Of a stretch of 64,000 nt of DNA, positions 48,421 through 58,927 are shown in pieces (the stretch's first letter is position 1; each line of letters opens with the position of its first letter). The notes under the pieces were generated by a model that worked only from the letters and a program-made list of their open reading frames with translations, was not told where the DNA came from and searched no databases. Location: positions 5,952,001 through 6,016,000 of the forward strand of contig JAETXT010000005.1 in assembly GCA_019188255.1 (NCBI GenBank), in the 5' to 3' direction. The stretch comes from Verticillium longisporum (lineage: Eukaryota > Ascomycota > Sordariomycetes > Glomerellales > Plectosphaerellaceae). A program made the translations under genes and the position numbers.

Positions 48421-49219
48421 AAGGGCCTACTCTATAGCCGTGCCTTAAGGCCGCCTATGGCCTAGCACGTGGCCTGGCCTATAGCCCTGCCTTGAGGCTG
48501 CCTTTAGCTATTACGACCTAGTAGCTTCCGAAAGGGGAATACTATTAGAGGGTTAGGGTTACTATTAGTAGAAGCTTAGGTTATAACTCTAAGACGATAT
48601 AGTATCGTAAAGCGTTACGTACTCGTTATAATAAATATAAAGTAAGACTTAGATTAATTACTATTGTAAGAAAGAGTATATCTATAAATATAAGAATATC
48701 TATCCTTTTATACCTATCTATTTATCCTAAGTTAATTAAATAGTAAATCTATATTAAATAGCTTACTATTAGGTCGTAATCCTATTATATTAGATTATAG
48801 ATTACTATAATCCTTATATTATTAATAATCTATCGTTTAGGATTACTACGCTAAATAATCCTATTACGTAACTAGCTTCTTAGCGATCCTTATCTTATTA
48901 TAATTCCTAGGCATTATAATATAGGGCTACCTATAGCCCGTTTATTCGACCCGTAGTTATTATATAATACTTCCTCTCTAGGCTAATACCCTAATAGCTA
49001 TAAATAGTAGGTCTTACTCTATAAGGGTTAAGTTATAACTTCCCTCCTTATTAACTATAATATAATATCTAGCTATATTCGTAAACCTTTATTAAAGAAA
49101 GCTATTAAGTATATTAATCTTATATCCTTAATCGGGTTAAAGGGTTCTAATATTAATATACTTTATATTTAATACTTTCGGAAGGGCTTAAAGTATTATA
49201 TATTAGAGAAGTCTATGTA

Positions 49220-49267
49220 ACGTGCATGATAAGCAAGTGGGCCAAACAAGCAAGTGGGCCACCTGAC
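49220..49267 (+). repeat. Left TIR of transposon copy 2
   Basis: 48 bp starting ACGTGCATGAT. It holds AAGCAAGTGGGCCA twice with a 17-bp period, the same layout as the TIR of copy 1 although the sequence differs. Exact inverted copy at 51031-51078. Confidence 0.95.
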
Positions 49268-49326
49268 CACGACCATGCGACGACAGCAGCATCCCGGTGA
49301 ACCCTAACGCCTTAAATCAATTGAAA

Positions 49327-50979
49327 CTACTTGAAATCCTCTTCTTCAGAAGCCCTCGTCTCCAGCTGACAAGTTCGCGCATTATGTCCAGGCTCGCCGC
49401 AGACACCGCAGCGCCGTTTCTTCGTCCCGTCCCTTGGTTGGCGACTGCTTCTCTGACGCGTTTCCTCATTTATCTGGACCTGAACCTCGATATTGGTTTG
49501 TATCTCCTGTCCCTCACCTAGAGTTAGACTCCCTCCTTGCCTGAGACGTGTTTTCTTAGCTCTCCGACGCTTGCTGAGTGTCGCGTTCTCGTCTCGAAGG
49601 ATCTGGTTCTCCGACTTCAATAGGGCGAGTTGATGCATGATTCCACGCGTCCCCTTGGTAAAGTGGTCTATAGCGTTAAGAATCGACGTCGGAGAGCTTC
49701 CTTGGTGTCGGGCGATTCGACCTTTAATAAACTCTGACTGACAGCTAGCTTCAATCGGGTTGTGAGGCGTTTGGGAGACCCAAGGTTCTGATGTATCGGG
49801 GACCCCTCGACGGGCGTCGGTGTCCGTAGCTTCACATCCAGCTTTGAAACCACAATTTCGGGGCTCATTGGGACAAGCCCAGCACCTCTGAACCCCCTTG
49901 ATATTCCTTTCCGTCATAGCTTCTTTGAAAGCTGCGAAAAACGCGGGAAAGAAGTCCTCCTTCGTGATGTGGCTTGTACCTGCCCTCATCTTCTTCTCAA
50001 TTTGCCGACCGTAGGCCTGCTTTAGCGGGCCAAAACAGCCAACATCAAGAGGTTGAAGTAGGTGAGATGAATGGGGAGGCATGCATAGCGTAATGATGTT
50101 GTTTTCCTTGCAGTAGAGCTCGAACTCAACGGAATGGTGACTTTGGTGCCCATCTAGGATAAGGAGGCGATATCCGGCCGACCGACGGGGCTTGGTATGC
50201 TTGTCAAAATGCTGAATCCATTCTAGACCTTTCTCATTTGTTGTCCAGCCTTTGTCTGTCGTAGCGATTACCCAGTCGTGAGGTAGAGGGCTGTCTTCGT
50301 ACCAGCTTGAGAGGTGATTTTTGCCCGCCATAATGATGAACGGCGGGACACACCACCCGTCTGCGCCAACGCCTTGGATCACTGTCACCCATTCCCGACC
50401 TCCTGGTTGGACCATTTTCGTATTAGAACGTCTTTCGGCGTTCGTAACGACCATTCCGGACCCGATAACGCCCATCATAAACCCAGTCTCATCGAAGTTA
50501 TAGATATCAGGCTCCGCGATACCGTATTTGGCGATTGTGTTCTTTACGAGCGCGAACCAATCGCGAATTGCCTCGGGATCTTCGCATTGGGCTCTCTGAT
50601 AGTCATATCTGCGAAAGAAACGCGTCTTAAGCTCTGGTTGTCGCCTGACGAAGTTTGAGGCCCAGCGCTTCCCGACACTCGGCGCGTCGCGGTCGGCTAG
50701 CAGTCGATTAGCCATATCTTCAACCTCACAAAGCCGGGGAGGAAATGCTCGGGAATTTAGCTCAAGTATGTATTGAACAATCGTTAACTCCTCGAGCTCC
50801 GTCAAATTTCGATTGAGGGGGATCCTGTCGCGTTGCGAAGTAATACCGCGTAGTCGACGCGTCAAGGTCATTCGGGGAACACCAAAGATATTTGTCGCAG
50901 CGCGTATACTGAGATCTGGGTCATTTTGAATAGCCTGAAGAGCAAGCTGTAATTGACGTTCTTGTGAGGGCGGAGACAT
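49327..50979 (-). CDS. DDE transposase (Fot1/pogo, CENP-B-like), copy 2
   Basis: 550-codon open frame with the architecture of copy 1: HTH (IQNDPDLSIRAATNIFGVPR), CENP-B-like half (NFVRRQPELKTRFFRRYDYQ), DDE core (YNFDETGFMMG, LLILDGHQSHHS, LLQPLDVGCFGPLK), coiled coil (LLKSENQILRDENATLSKRR) and zinc knuckle CGVCGEPGHNARTC. Roughly 30 codons between about 49800 and 49895 are out of frame relative to the family: here the open frame reads GVQRCWACPNEPRNC, whereas the neighbouring frame gives SPEIVVSKLDVKLRTPTPVE, as in copy 1. So a shift at C5 49893-49897 (one base too many, or two missing) is cancelled by one missing base at G4 49798-49801. The catalytic core is untouched. Confidence 0.93.
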   Translation of the reverse strand: MSPPSQERQLQLALQAIQNDPDLSIRAATNIFGVPRMTLTRRLRGITSQRDRIPLNRNLTELEELTIVQYILELNSRAFPPRLCEVEDMANRLLADRDAPSVGKRWASNFVRRQPELKTRFFRRYDYQRAQCEDPEAIRDWFALVKNTIAKYGIAEPDIYNFDETGFMMGVIGSGMVVTNAERRSNTKMVQPGGREWVTVIQGVGADGWCVPPFIIMAGKNHLSSWYEDSPLPHDWVIATTDKGWTTNEKGLEWIQHFDKHTKPRRSAGYRLLILDGHQSHHSVEFELYCKENNIITLCMPPHSSHLLQPLDVGCFGPLKQAYGRQIEKKMRAGTSHITKEDFFPAFFAAFKEAMTERNIKGVQRCWACPNEPRNCGFKAGCEATDTDARRGVPDTSEPWVSQTPHNPIEASCQSEFIKGRIARHQGSSPTSILNAIDHFTKGTRGIMHQLALLKSENQILRDENATLSKRRRAKKTRLRQGGSLTLGEGQEIQTNIEVQVQINEETRQRSSRQPRDGTKKRRCGVCGEPGHNARTCQLETRASEEEDFK

Positions 50980-51030
50980 CGTTGTTGGTGGAGGAATTAA
51001 TGGTTAACGTAAGAAGGTCGCGTTTTCGTC

Positions 51031-51078
51031 GTCAGGTGGCCCACTTGCTTGTTTGGCCCACTTGCTTATCATGCACGT
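51031..51078 (-). repeat. Right TIR of transposon copy 2
   Basis: Exact inverted copy of 49220-49267, ending GCACGT before the flanking TA. Confidence 0.95.
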
Positions 51079-51440
51079 TAAACTTAAACCTAATAATAAT
51101 TTAACTTTTTAATTAGAAACTCTATTACCCCTCCTAACTAGCTTTAACCCCTACTTATATTAGAATACTTAGGAACTATAATTCAAAGTTTTTACTTAGT
51201 TTAAATTCTATTAAATTAGTATGTTTCTTAAATTAAAAATTACTTTAATAGATAAACTATAGCTTAGAGCTAAACTTAAAAATATATTGATATTCTATTA
51301 TAAATCCCTTAGGATATCTTTAAGTCTACGTTACTAACTTTTAAAATGTTCCTCTATAAATTAATAGGTTCTTATATCTTATATTACCCTCAACGCTAAA
51401 GTAGCTCCCTAATATCTTAATCGACTAAAGTTTAAATAAA
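51079..51440. other. Right border of the AT-rich island
   Basis: 362 bp of A/T-rich sequence between the transposon and the small secreted protein gene; no gene seen. Confidence 0.5.
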
Positions 51441-51836
51441 ATGCAATACTTTAACATGAATATCCTCCTTTTCACCCTTTTAACACTTCTTATTTCAGAA
51501 AGCCTCTGTTGCCAAGCTATAGCTAAGTTCGGGCGTCAGTGGCACTGCAATGAACCCCTAACTACTATCAACCATTCCTGCCAACAACTCGGCCGCGCTA
51601 TCAAAAATCGCCATTGCCCTCCGATATTCGGCGAATGCAAGTTCATCCAGGTGTCATTAGGGGATGAAGTCAAGGACAAGAGGACATGTTTTAAGGGACG
51701 TACTGAGGAATACATCATGGCCTATTGCTACATCACAGTTGAGGGGTTCGACAAGTCGCAGCCCATACCAACGGGATTTGATTGGGGCTATGTAAGAGCA
51801 GCTCGTGTCCCATCCAGAGACCCGAAGTGCAGCTGA
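51441..51836 (+). CDS. Small secreted cysteine-rich protein, effector-like candidate
   Basis: 131 aa, single exon. A hydrophobic N-terminus (MNILLFTLLTLLISES) is a good signal peptide; either ATG 51441 or ATG 51456 fits. The mature part has eight or nine cysteines (SLCCQ, HCNEP, HSCQQ, RHCPP, GECKF, RTCFK, AYCYI, PKCS) in about 105 residues and no domain I know. It sits 362 bp from a transposon at the edge of RIP-like DNA, a setting typical of fungal effector genes. Frame and base composition depart from the AT-rich flank, which favours a real gene. Function is not inferable from sequence; it may also be an orphan secreted protein of another role. Confidence 0.6.
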   Translation: MQYFNMNILLFTLLTLLISESLCCQAIAKFGRQWHCNEPLTTINHSCQQLGRAIKNRHCPPIFGECKFIQVSLGDEVKDKRTCFKGRTEEYIMAYCYITVEGFDKSQPIPTGFDWGYVRAARVPSRDPKCS

Positions 51837-52485
51837 TTCAACACTATCAATCGCTGGATGTATATCATAAGATGAAAACGTGGCACTTGCAAAGAGTACA
51901 GATACTGTGTCTATTTGGGAGCGCGGAACTCATCAGGCAATTGAGTAGTAATATACATCTTCCGCCCAGCCACATAATTAGACCATTGTCTACTATATTG
52001 ATCAATTGAAGTAAGGGCTATTACTACCAAGGCTTTGACCCCCAGTCCAAGATACCCTGACAAGCAGAATAACAACTGTACATTTGGGCTAACCCATCCA
52101 TAAGTGATGGTTAGGGATATCTGGACGTTTTGAGACCTTGTGCTTCCACAATTGAAGTTAGAAACGGACTTTAAAAGACAACAGAAGACCCGTCTTGATC
52201 TACTTGAAACTATACGGGAGACAACTAAAAGTTTCAATTCGGCTCTTGACAGTCGCAGAAGAAGCGCTCGCCTTGCGAAAGATTAGGGACGAGAGCAGCC
52301 GAACTCATAACATCGCTCAGCTCAAAGACGAGCTCGGAGCCGACGCGACGGAGCTCCCCATCATCTGATTGAAGTTTCTTGAGCAAGCCGAATCTTGACT
52401 CCCTCGAGAGAAGCTCACGTGGGCGACAGGGTGTGATGTGATGCTCTTCGTAAAACAATCCGCTATGTACTTTTACTACCTTTGT
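51837..52485. other. Intergenic, 0.65 kb
   Basis: No gene supported; A/T content falls gradually to the level of the kynureninase gene. Short minus-strand ORFs (74 and 108 codons) show nothing recognisable. Confidence 0.35.
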
Positions 52486-54004
52486 CTATGCAATCGACTT
52501 CCTGAGGACGTCCATAAATGTCCAGACATCCTCGAACGTACAGTACAGCGGCACCGGGGCAACACGAATGACGCCCGGCTTCCTCTTATCACAAACCACA
52601 CCCGCGTCCGTCAGTGCTGCGCTAACGTCATTCAATAGGCCGTCCCTGAGCAGCACGCTCAGCTGCGTGCCTCGCTCCAACGGGTTCCTTGGCGTGATAA
52701 CTCTGAAGGATGGCTCATCCTTGGACTCGTCAGCGAGGATACCATCCAGTAGGTGCTCTGCGTACGCTGTCAGGACCAGCGCCTTGGATCTCAACGACTT
52801 CATGTCCGTCTTGGCAAAAACAGAAAGCGACGCGGCAAGCGACGCTAGATCAATCGCCGAAGGGTTCGAAACCTGGAAGCCGCCAGCGCCTATTGTCGGC
52901 AAGAAGTTGTTGTCCATGTTGAATCGCACAGACTTGTCTCCGCCGTACCATCCTGTCAGGCGGTGCCTGAACACAGGACGCCCGGCCTCCTTCTCCACCT
53001 TACCATGCCTCTCGTGAACGAACGCGCCTGCGATAGCGCCAGGTCCCGCGTTCTGGTACTTGTATGTGCACCACACCGCAAAGTCAACATTCCAGTCGTG
53101 AAGCTTGACCTCAACGTTGCCAGCCGCGTGGGCAAGATCCCAGCCGACAACGATATCACGATCCTGTGCGTATTTGGTGATGCGCTCCATGTCGAATAAT
53201 TGGCCGCTGTAGTACTGGATGCCAGGCAGAAGGATGAGCGCTGTCTCGTCGGCATGCTCATCGATGGTTCTCAAAATGAGATCGGTGGAGATGTAAAAAT
53301 CGTCGTCCGGTTGGATCTGCACCATCGACTTCTTGGGGTCCAGGCTGTGCCATTGAATCTGTGACTCGATGGCATAGTGGTCACTGGGAAATGGGCGCCA
53401 TTCGAGGATGATCTTGTGCTTCTTTTCAGTGGGTCGGTAGAAGCTTGCCATGAGAAAGTGCAGGTTCGCTGTTAGAGTGTTCATGACCACGACCTCCTCG
53501 GGTAGCGCTCCAACGATGGCAGCGCTTCTGATAGCACACTCCTCCGCCATGTCCTGCCAGCACACAAGAGGTGAATCCTCCAGCGCTGAGAAGTGGCCGC
53601 CAACAGCGATCGAAGCCCAGGTCTCGAGTTGCGCATTCAGGTAATGCCGCGTAGCCTTGGGCTGTACACCAAGTGAGTTGCCGCAGAAGTAGATGGATGG
53701 CGTGTCATCTGCTGGGGATGTGCTGTGACCGTTGGTCTCACCATTGACAGCCAGCTGCTCACCATCTGTGAGCGATGTTAGCTTGATGCGATCGATCTTT
53801 TGGAGCGAAGCATTTACTTGGCAGGATACCATTAATTGACTTCTTCTTCAATGACCCCTTGGTCGGCAGGATGAATTCATTTCGGAAGTGGCGAAGTTCA
53901 TCCTGGCGGTCCATCTGCTGGGCGTATTCAATTGTGTTGGCATTGGCCGGAAACTTGGCACGGCCGCCGGAACGGAGGTGCTCCACGTAAGATGAGAACT
54001 CCAT
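52486..54004 (-). CDS. bna5: Kynureninase
   Basis: PLP enzyme splitting kynurenine to anthranilate (or 3-hydroxykynurenine to 3-hydroxyanthranilate) plus alanine. Exons 54004..53830 and 53765..52486 (64-nt intron, branch GCTAAC, phase 1), 484 aa. The first exon supplies [14 protein letters not shown] and ending KKKSIN; starting instead at the in-frame ATG 53832 would lose it. Family marks: [38 protein letters not shown] (PLP phosphate region), [20 protein letters not shown] (Asp for the PLP ring), [20 protein letters not shown] (Lys forming the Schiff base), [19 protein letters not shown]. Intact. Divergent from the indoleamine dioxygenase, which starts the same pathway. Confidence 0.95.
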
Positions 54005-54447
54005 GACTGGGGTAATCGTATGAGGCTGGCAGTGCGGGTGAGATATATCAGACGATGAGGTGCTTGTAGTGTTCTGCTGAATGAGGGGTTGAGTGATTGC
54101 TTGGGGCGGCTTTTCGACCACTTTGTAGCCGCCGTCGGCCGCACTTGGCTGCAAAAGAGCACATCCGCACCCACATCCGAGATCCGCATCCGACAACCGA
54201 CCCGCTGAATTTTCTTCCGCAAATAGCCGGAGGCGGAACAAGGAGTTGGACCACGGAGCGGGATCGGGGTTCCGCTGCGGATGTTCAAGTCAGGGATACG
54301 AATGGGCATGGAGACAAGATACTTCATGTCACAGCGGCCGTCATGAGCAAGTTCTAAATATTCTGCTCTCATTTTTCTCAAGTTTCGCATCAAGTATGCT
54401 CGTTAGCACTGTCAAACTGCCCTTTTCACACAGCGTCTCTATTCATC
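54005..54447. promoter_or_regulatory. Bidirectional promoter, kynureninase / IDO
   Basis: 443 bp between two divergent start codons of enzymes in one pathway, so co-regulation is likely (inference). The half near IDO is CT-rich with a leader-like run just before ATG 54448. I saw no certain site for the Zn2Cys6 factor at 56378. Confidence 0.6.
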
Positions 54448-55813
54448 ATGTCTCCCCATGCCATCTCCCCACTTCGCGAAGATGCCTTCACGGAACAAGC
54501 ATATAGGGAGTTTGGAATCACCAATAATGGCTTTCTCCCAGCTGAGGCGCCACTGCCACATCTCCCTTCCGCATACTATGCCCCCTGGGAGCGAGTAATT
54601 CACCACCTCCCCGAGCTCCTGAGCTCGAGAAGATTTCATGACGAGGTTCGAAAGTTGCCAGTGCTGTCAACAAGCCAGCTTTCGAGCGAACCCGAGTGGA
54701 GGAGAGCCTATGTCATCCTTAGCTTCTTCACACACGCTTGGGTCTGGGGTGGAGAAAAGGCCGAAGAGGTACGTACGATTTGTGCCGCGCAAAAGCCTAC
54801 GAGCCCGGCTGATCTATGTTCAGGTGCTTCCACCAGCCGTGTCCGTCCCCATTTTACGTGTTGCAAAGCACCTAGAGCTGCCACCAGTCGCAACGTACGC
54901 CGCGCTCAACCTCTGGAACTTCTCCAGCTCGAGCACAGACTTTACCGACCTCGACAAACTCGAGTCACTCCACACATTTACCGGAACTCGTGACGAGGCT
55001 TGGTTCTATCTTGTGTCGGTGGCAATGGAGGCCGAGGGTGCGCACATCGTCTCGTCCATGTTAAACGGGCTTGATGCCATCAAGTCGCGGGACTATAATA
55101 CCATCACATCATCAATCGAGTCGCTGACGAGCAGCATCCGCAAGACGGGCGCGCTTCTGGAACGCATGTACGAGGCGTGTGACCCCATGTGCTTCTTTTA
55201 CAAGATCCGACCATTTTTGGCGGGCAGCAAAAACATGGCGGCAGCGGGTTTGCCCAATGGAGTCTTTTACGACGAAGGGAACGGCAAGGGCAGCTGGCAG
55301 CAGCTCCGAGGCGGCAGTAACGGCCAGAGCTCTCTCATTCAGTTCCTCGACGTCGTTCTTGGTGTTGAACACATGTCTCATGGCAACTTCAAGTCCGAGT
55401 CGAACCCCAAGGCGTCCAAAGAGCCGACATTCCATCAGCAAGTCCGCGAATACATGCCCGGTCCACATAGACGATTCCTCGAGCACGTACGGCTGCTGGG
55501 GAGCATCCGTGAGCTGGCCATGTTGCCGCCCCAGACAAAGGCGCAGGAAAGACTCCACGATGCATATCAGGCGGCAACGCGGGCTCTGACAGATTTTCGC
55601 AACAAGCATCTTCAGATTGTGGCGCGATACATTGTGCTGCCATCACAGAAGGCAAAGGGCACTGCAACAGCCGGCAAGGTCGACTTGGCGAGTGTGTCAG
55701 AGACGACCAAGGACTCAAAACAGCTGACGGGTACTGGCGGAACGCCGCTGATGCCGTTCCTCAAGCAGACGAGAGACGAAACGGCACAGGCGGGAGATTT
55801 GAGCAGGCGATGA
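54448..55813 (+). CDS. Indoleamine 2,3-dioxygenase
   Basis: Heme dioxygenase opening the indole ring of tryptophan to N-formylkynurenine, first step of the kynurenine pathway (yeast BNA2 counterpart). Exons 54448..54768 and 54824..55813 (55-nt intron, GTACGT...TTCAG), 436 aa. Family features: FGITNNGFLPAEAPLPHLPS near the N-terminus, AYVILSFFTHAWVWGG (distal pocket helix), LPPVATYAALNLWNF, MCFFYKIRPFLAGSKNMAAA (the conserved FYxxIRPFLAG signature), GGSNGQSSLIQFLDVVLGVE, and EYMPGPHRRFLEHVRLLGSI with the proximal heme histidine expected in this helix. Intact. Two start-proximal proline-rich stretches are usual for the family. Confidence 0.95.
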
Positions 55814-56377
55814 CGGTTCGGATTGCATGCGCATGGCGATAGACCTACGTGCTTGAAATGCATAGCGGGCGTTCTTGATAGGTCAACTTGAGATCTTTGG
55901 GGGCTTGATAACCTGTTACAAATTTTGCCCTGATGTGATGCAAACCGGGCCAGCGGGCAAGCGGGGGGAAGACTTGGGACAAGTCCCGTGAGCTGTCAAA
56001 GATGCGGTTGCGGATGCGGGTGATAGTGCGGAAGCTACGGATATGAACCTGCCTGCCTCGGATCGTACGATGCGCCGCACTAAAGACGTCATTGACCCAC
56101 CCGAAACTGTTAGTAAGGTACCCAGGTCTGGTGACTTTGTAATCCCGAGCGCGGAAGCCGAATCAAGAGCATTTTTGCAGTAGAGATTGACCCTTCCCTC
56201 CCGGCAGCCAAAGACAAGCCGCCCACTCTCCATCCGCCCTTACTATCCGCCCTTCGCTATCCACACCCATACGGTCACGCCTACATCTGCACCCTGTCAC
56301 CCGCCACCAGTGCTGTGCAACTTCCGAGCGCCCTCCGAGTCCGTCATCCGTCCAGCCATTGGACTGACACGACATTT
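55814..56377. other. Intergenic, IDO to Zn2Cys6 gene
   Basis: 564 bp without a gene. The 100 bases before ATG 56378 are C-rich. Includes a GGTACCC word near 56117. Confidence 0.4.
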
Positions 56378-58851
56378 ATGGAAGATGATCCCGTCCGGCG
56401 CGTCCGCGCCCGGATTGCCAATGCTTGCGATAGTTGCAAGGCGAGAAAGGGTATCCGCCCATGCCCCTTAGATCTTGCATACGTACATCGATTGCTGATC
56501 GACGGCCCAGTGAAATGCGATGGCAATATTCCCTGCAGCTACTGTACTCGCCGGCAACGGGCCTCAACGTGCCATTATTCCCCCCAGCACCGCCGACGCA
56601 CGCAGGTGGCCCGGACGACAGTCACGCCATCGCCGTCCGCCCCTGGGTCTGATCGGCTGACCCGACATCACCAGTCGCCGGGCCCGAGGTCGTCGTACAG
56701 TCGTCAGCAAAGCCATACCGCCACGCCAACGCCTCGAGTCGACACTTCACAAGAGGCCGCCGATGACGAGACTGAAGTTCCACGAGAGGCCCGGCTCCTG
56801 AGAGACGCACAAGGAAAGCTCAGTATGTTAGTTCGGGCAAGCGCCATGAGACCCTAACGTGGCTGACCATTGACAAGTCTTCATTGGCGATTGCGCGCCA
56901 CTGTCCTTCTTTCAGACTGTGCGGCAGCTTGTATCGAGTCGCGTTGATGCCAATGCCTTCGCTCAACATGTGAATCGTTTCTCTGGTAGCGACAGCGCCA
57001 TTTCCAAGCCGTCGCACTGTCAGGGCTCCGGCACACTGCCCGTACTGCACCGCGATACGATACCTACTGCCGTTGCTGCCTACTCATCCGTGGTCAGTCT
57101 CCATCTTTACATCGCCCTTCCTCCGGTTGTAAGCTATACTGACTAGACCAGACGAGCGGTATTGTTGATTTATTTTGCCACACAAGAGTTCGTGATGACA
57201 TTGCTCTGTGGGCCAGTCAAACTGAGCGGCACGATGTCTCATCTGCTGTGCACTTTTTGGTACTGGCCATTGGCTACCAAGCCACACATGAAGACCTCGC
57301 CGTGACGTACTTTGACCATGCTCGGAATATTGCCCTTGCCAACCTCACCGGTAACCTGACAGTATCGACAATCCAAGCCTTCGTCCTCATCACAGTGTTC
57401 ATGCTTGGTTCTTGTCAAACCAACGGCGCGTTCCTCTTTTGCGGTGTGTCCCATGAAAATGTTATGCCATTAAACATGACTGACAATACAGGTATCGCTG
57501 TGCGCGCTGCATATTCCATTGGGGTCCACCGTACGGAAATCAACGCGCGCTTTGGGCCTGAAACTCAGCGCCAACGGTAGGCTTCAACCTTGAGCTCGTT
57601 GGGTATTTGCATGGGGTTGACTAAGGAAACTCCCAGTGACCGCCTATGGAAGAGCATGCGCATCTTGGACCTTTTCCTCAGCACATCTATGGGACGACCA
57701 CCCGCGACTTCTGACGTCGACTGTACTGTCTCGTATTCGGCGCCGGATGAAGACGGCCAGGAGGCCTTCGATATATTGAACTCTTCTGTGCAAATATTCT
57801 TGATCGCCGAAGAGATCGTCGTCGAAGTATACTCGCGCAAAAAGATATCTTACCAATTGACCGAGGGCATTTCTCGACGACTTCGCGACTGGTCCATCAG
57901 GTGGCTGCCTAAATTGAAGCACGTTATCGCCAGCCCACCAGCAGAAGGCAACGGAACGGAAGTCACAGGCGCATGTCAAGTACTGTGCTCTTACTATTAT
58001 TGTGAGTCTGAACCTTCTAGGAACACCACTCCAACTGACTTGGGAAGCTGTCATACTGGTGTCGCGTCCTTTCTTGATGTATGAGCTACACAAGCGCCTT
58101 TCCGACAGCCGGGCGGGGCAACCAACCACGCAGTCAGGCCTTTCCTCAGGCAAATCGAAGCTCGCAGATGCCTGTATCGATGCCGCTAGCTTCATGGTAG
58201 AGCCAGTGGCTGAGCTTATTGACAAGGGGTATCTCCAAGGCCATGTTCCTCTGGTGGTGTAAGTGACACGACTCTTTGGCGCCGGGCTACGCTGATGAAT
58301 CCAGATCCTGGCTGTTTGCCTCTTCCCTCGTACTTGGTATAGGACTCCTCGGGTCTTTTGGTCGCATCCTTGAAAAATACAGCCGAAGATCAATCCAAGC
58401 CCTGGAGCATTTCGCCAAACACGACACGAATGCTGGGCAGTACGCCCTCATCGCCAAATCTCTCCTTTCATCTGCGCTTGAGTACTTGGAGAAGAAAGAA
58501 CTCAACGAGCGGATTCAGCGAACGGAAAGCTCATCACAGCTGTTTGGTCTTGTTCCACGCGAAGGCCAAGAGGCCCTGCCGCAGCAGTCGTACTCTCAGT
58601 CGGTCTCGGATCGTCGCAACTCGCCGGCTCGAAACTCTGGGGCCTCCGGCTATCTCGGCCTCGGAACGCCACCTTTCGGTGATATTGATACGGGATTCCT
58701 GGGCATGTCGGACTCTTTGCCCCAGACACCAAATCTTTCGGCGTTTCTCGAAGGGAGAATGGATACTGGTGGGGAACCCGGTTTTGGTGATCTCAATCTC
58801 TTCCAGCTGCTGGACGGAGAAGGACACATCGACCTTGGATCATTCATGTGA
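56378..58851 (+). CDS. Zn2Cys6 transcription factor with fungal-specific middle domain, eight exons
   Basis: Regulator of the XlnR-like class by layout. Exons 56378..56450, 56511..56822, 56878..57092, 57152..57443, 57492..57576, 57637..58001, 58048..58258, 58305..58851 join in phase to 699 aa, intact. Zinc cluster at residues about 16-44: ACDSCKARKVKCDGNIPCSY then CTRRQRASTC. Middle domain features: GKLIFIGDCAPLSFFQTVRQ, GYQATHEDLAVTYFDHARNI, FMLGSCQTNGAFLFCG, AAYSIGVHRTE, MRILDLFLSTSMGRPPATSD. Acidic, Gly-rich C-terminus (GDLNLFQLLDGEGHIDLGSF) as a likely activation region. Intron 1 (60 nt) and intron 4 (48 nt) are multiples of three with no stop. It lies beside IDO and kynureninase and may regulate them (positional inference). 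Confidence 0.88.
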
Positions 58852-58927
58852 TTTTCAAGCAGCCAACGATACGATGGAAAGTCAATTTTTTTTTTCCCTC
58901 GGAAACGTTTCACCTTGAATGTATATT

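Larger units (their letters stand above)
47016..49219. repeat. AT-rich RIP-like segment between the transposons
   Basis: 2.2 kb of strongly A/T sequence with no open frame and abundant TA steps, as left by repeat-induced point mutation. It contains at least two pairs of degenerate inverted repeats (listed separately) and a short GC-richer patch at about 48437-48511 rich in GGCC/GCC words. No gene is supported. Confidence 0.8.
49220..51078 (-). mobile_element. Fot1/pogo-type DNA transposon, copy 2 (1859 bp)
   Basis: Second element of the same family, opposite orientation, almost the same length as copy 1 but clearly diverged. TIRs are 48 bp and identical, flanked by TA on both sides (49218-49219 and 51079-51080). 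Identical TIRs suggest a recent insertion. Base composition is normal within an AT-rich setting. Confidence 0.93.

Noticed and set aside
47016..49219. Genes or CRISPR-like arrays in the AT-rich segment
   Set aside because: No open frames; repeats are inverted and irregular rather than evenly spaced direct repeats, and the organism is a fungus.
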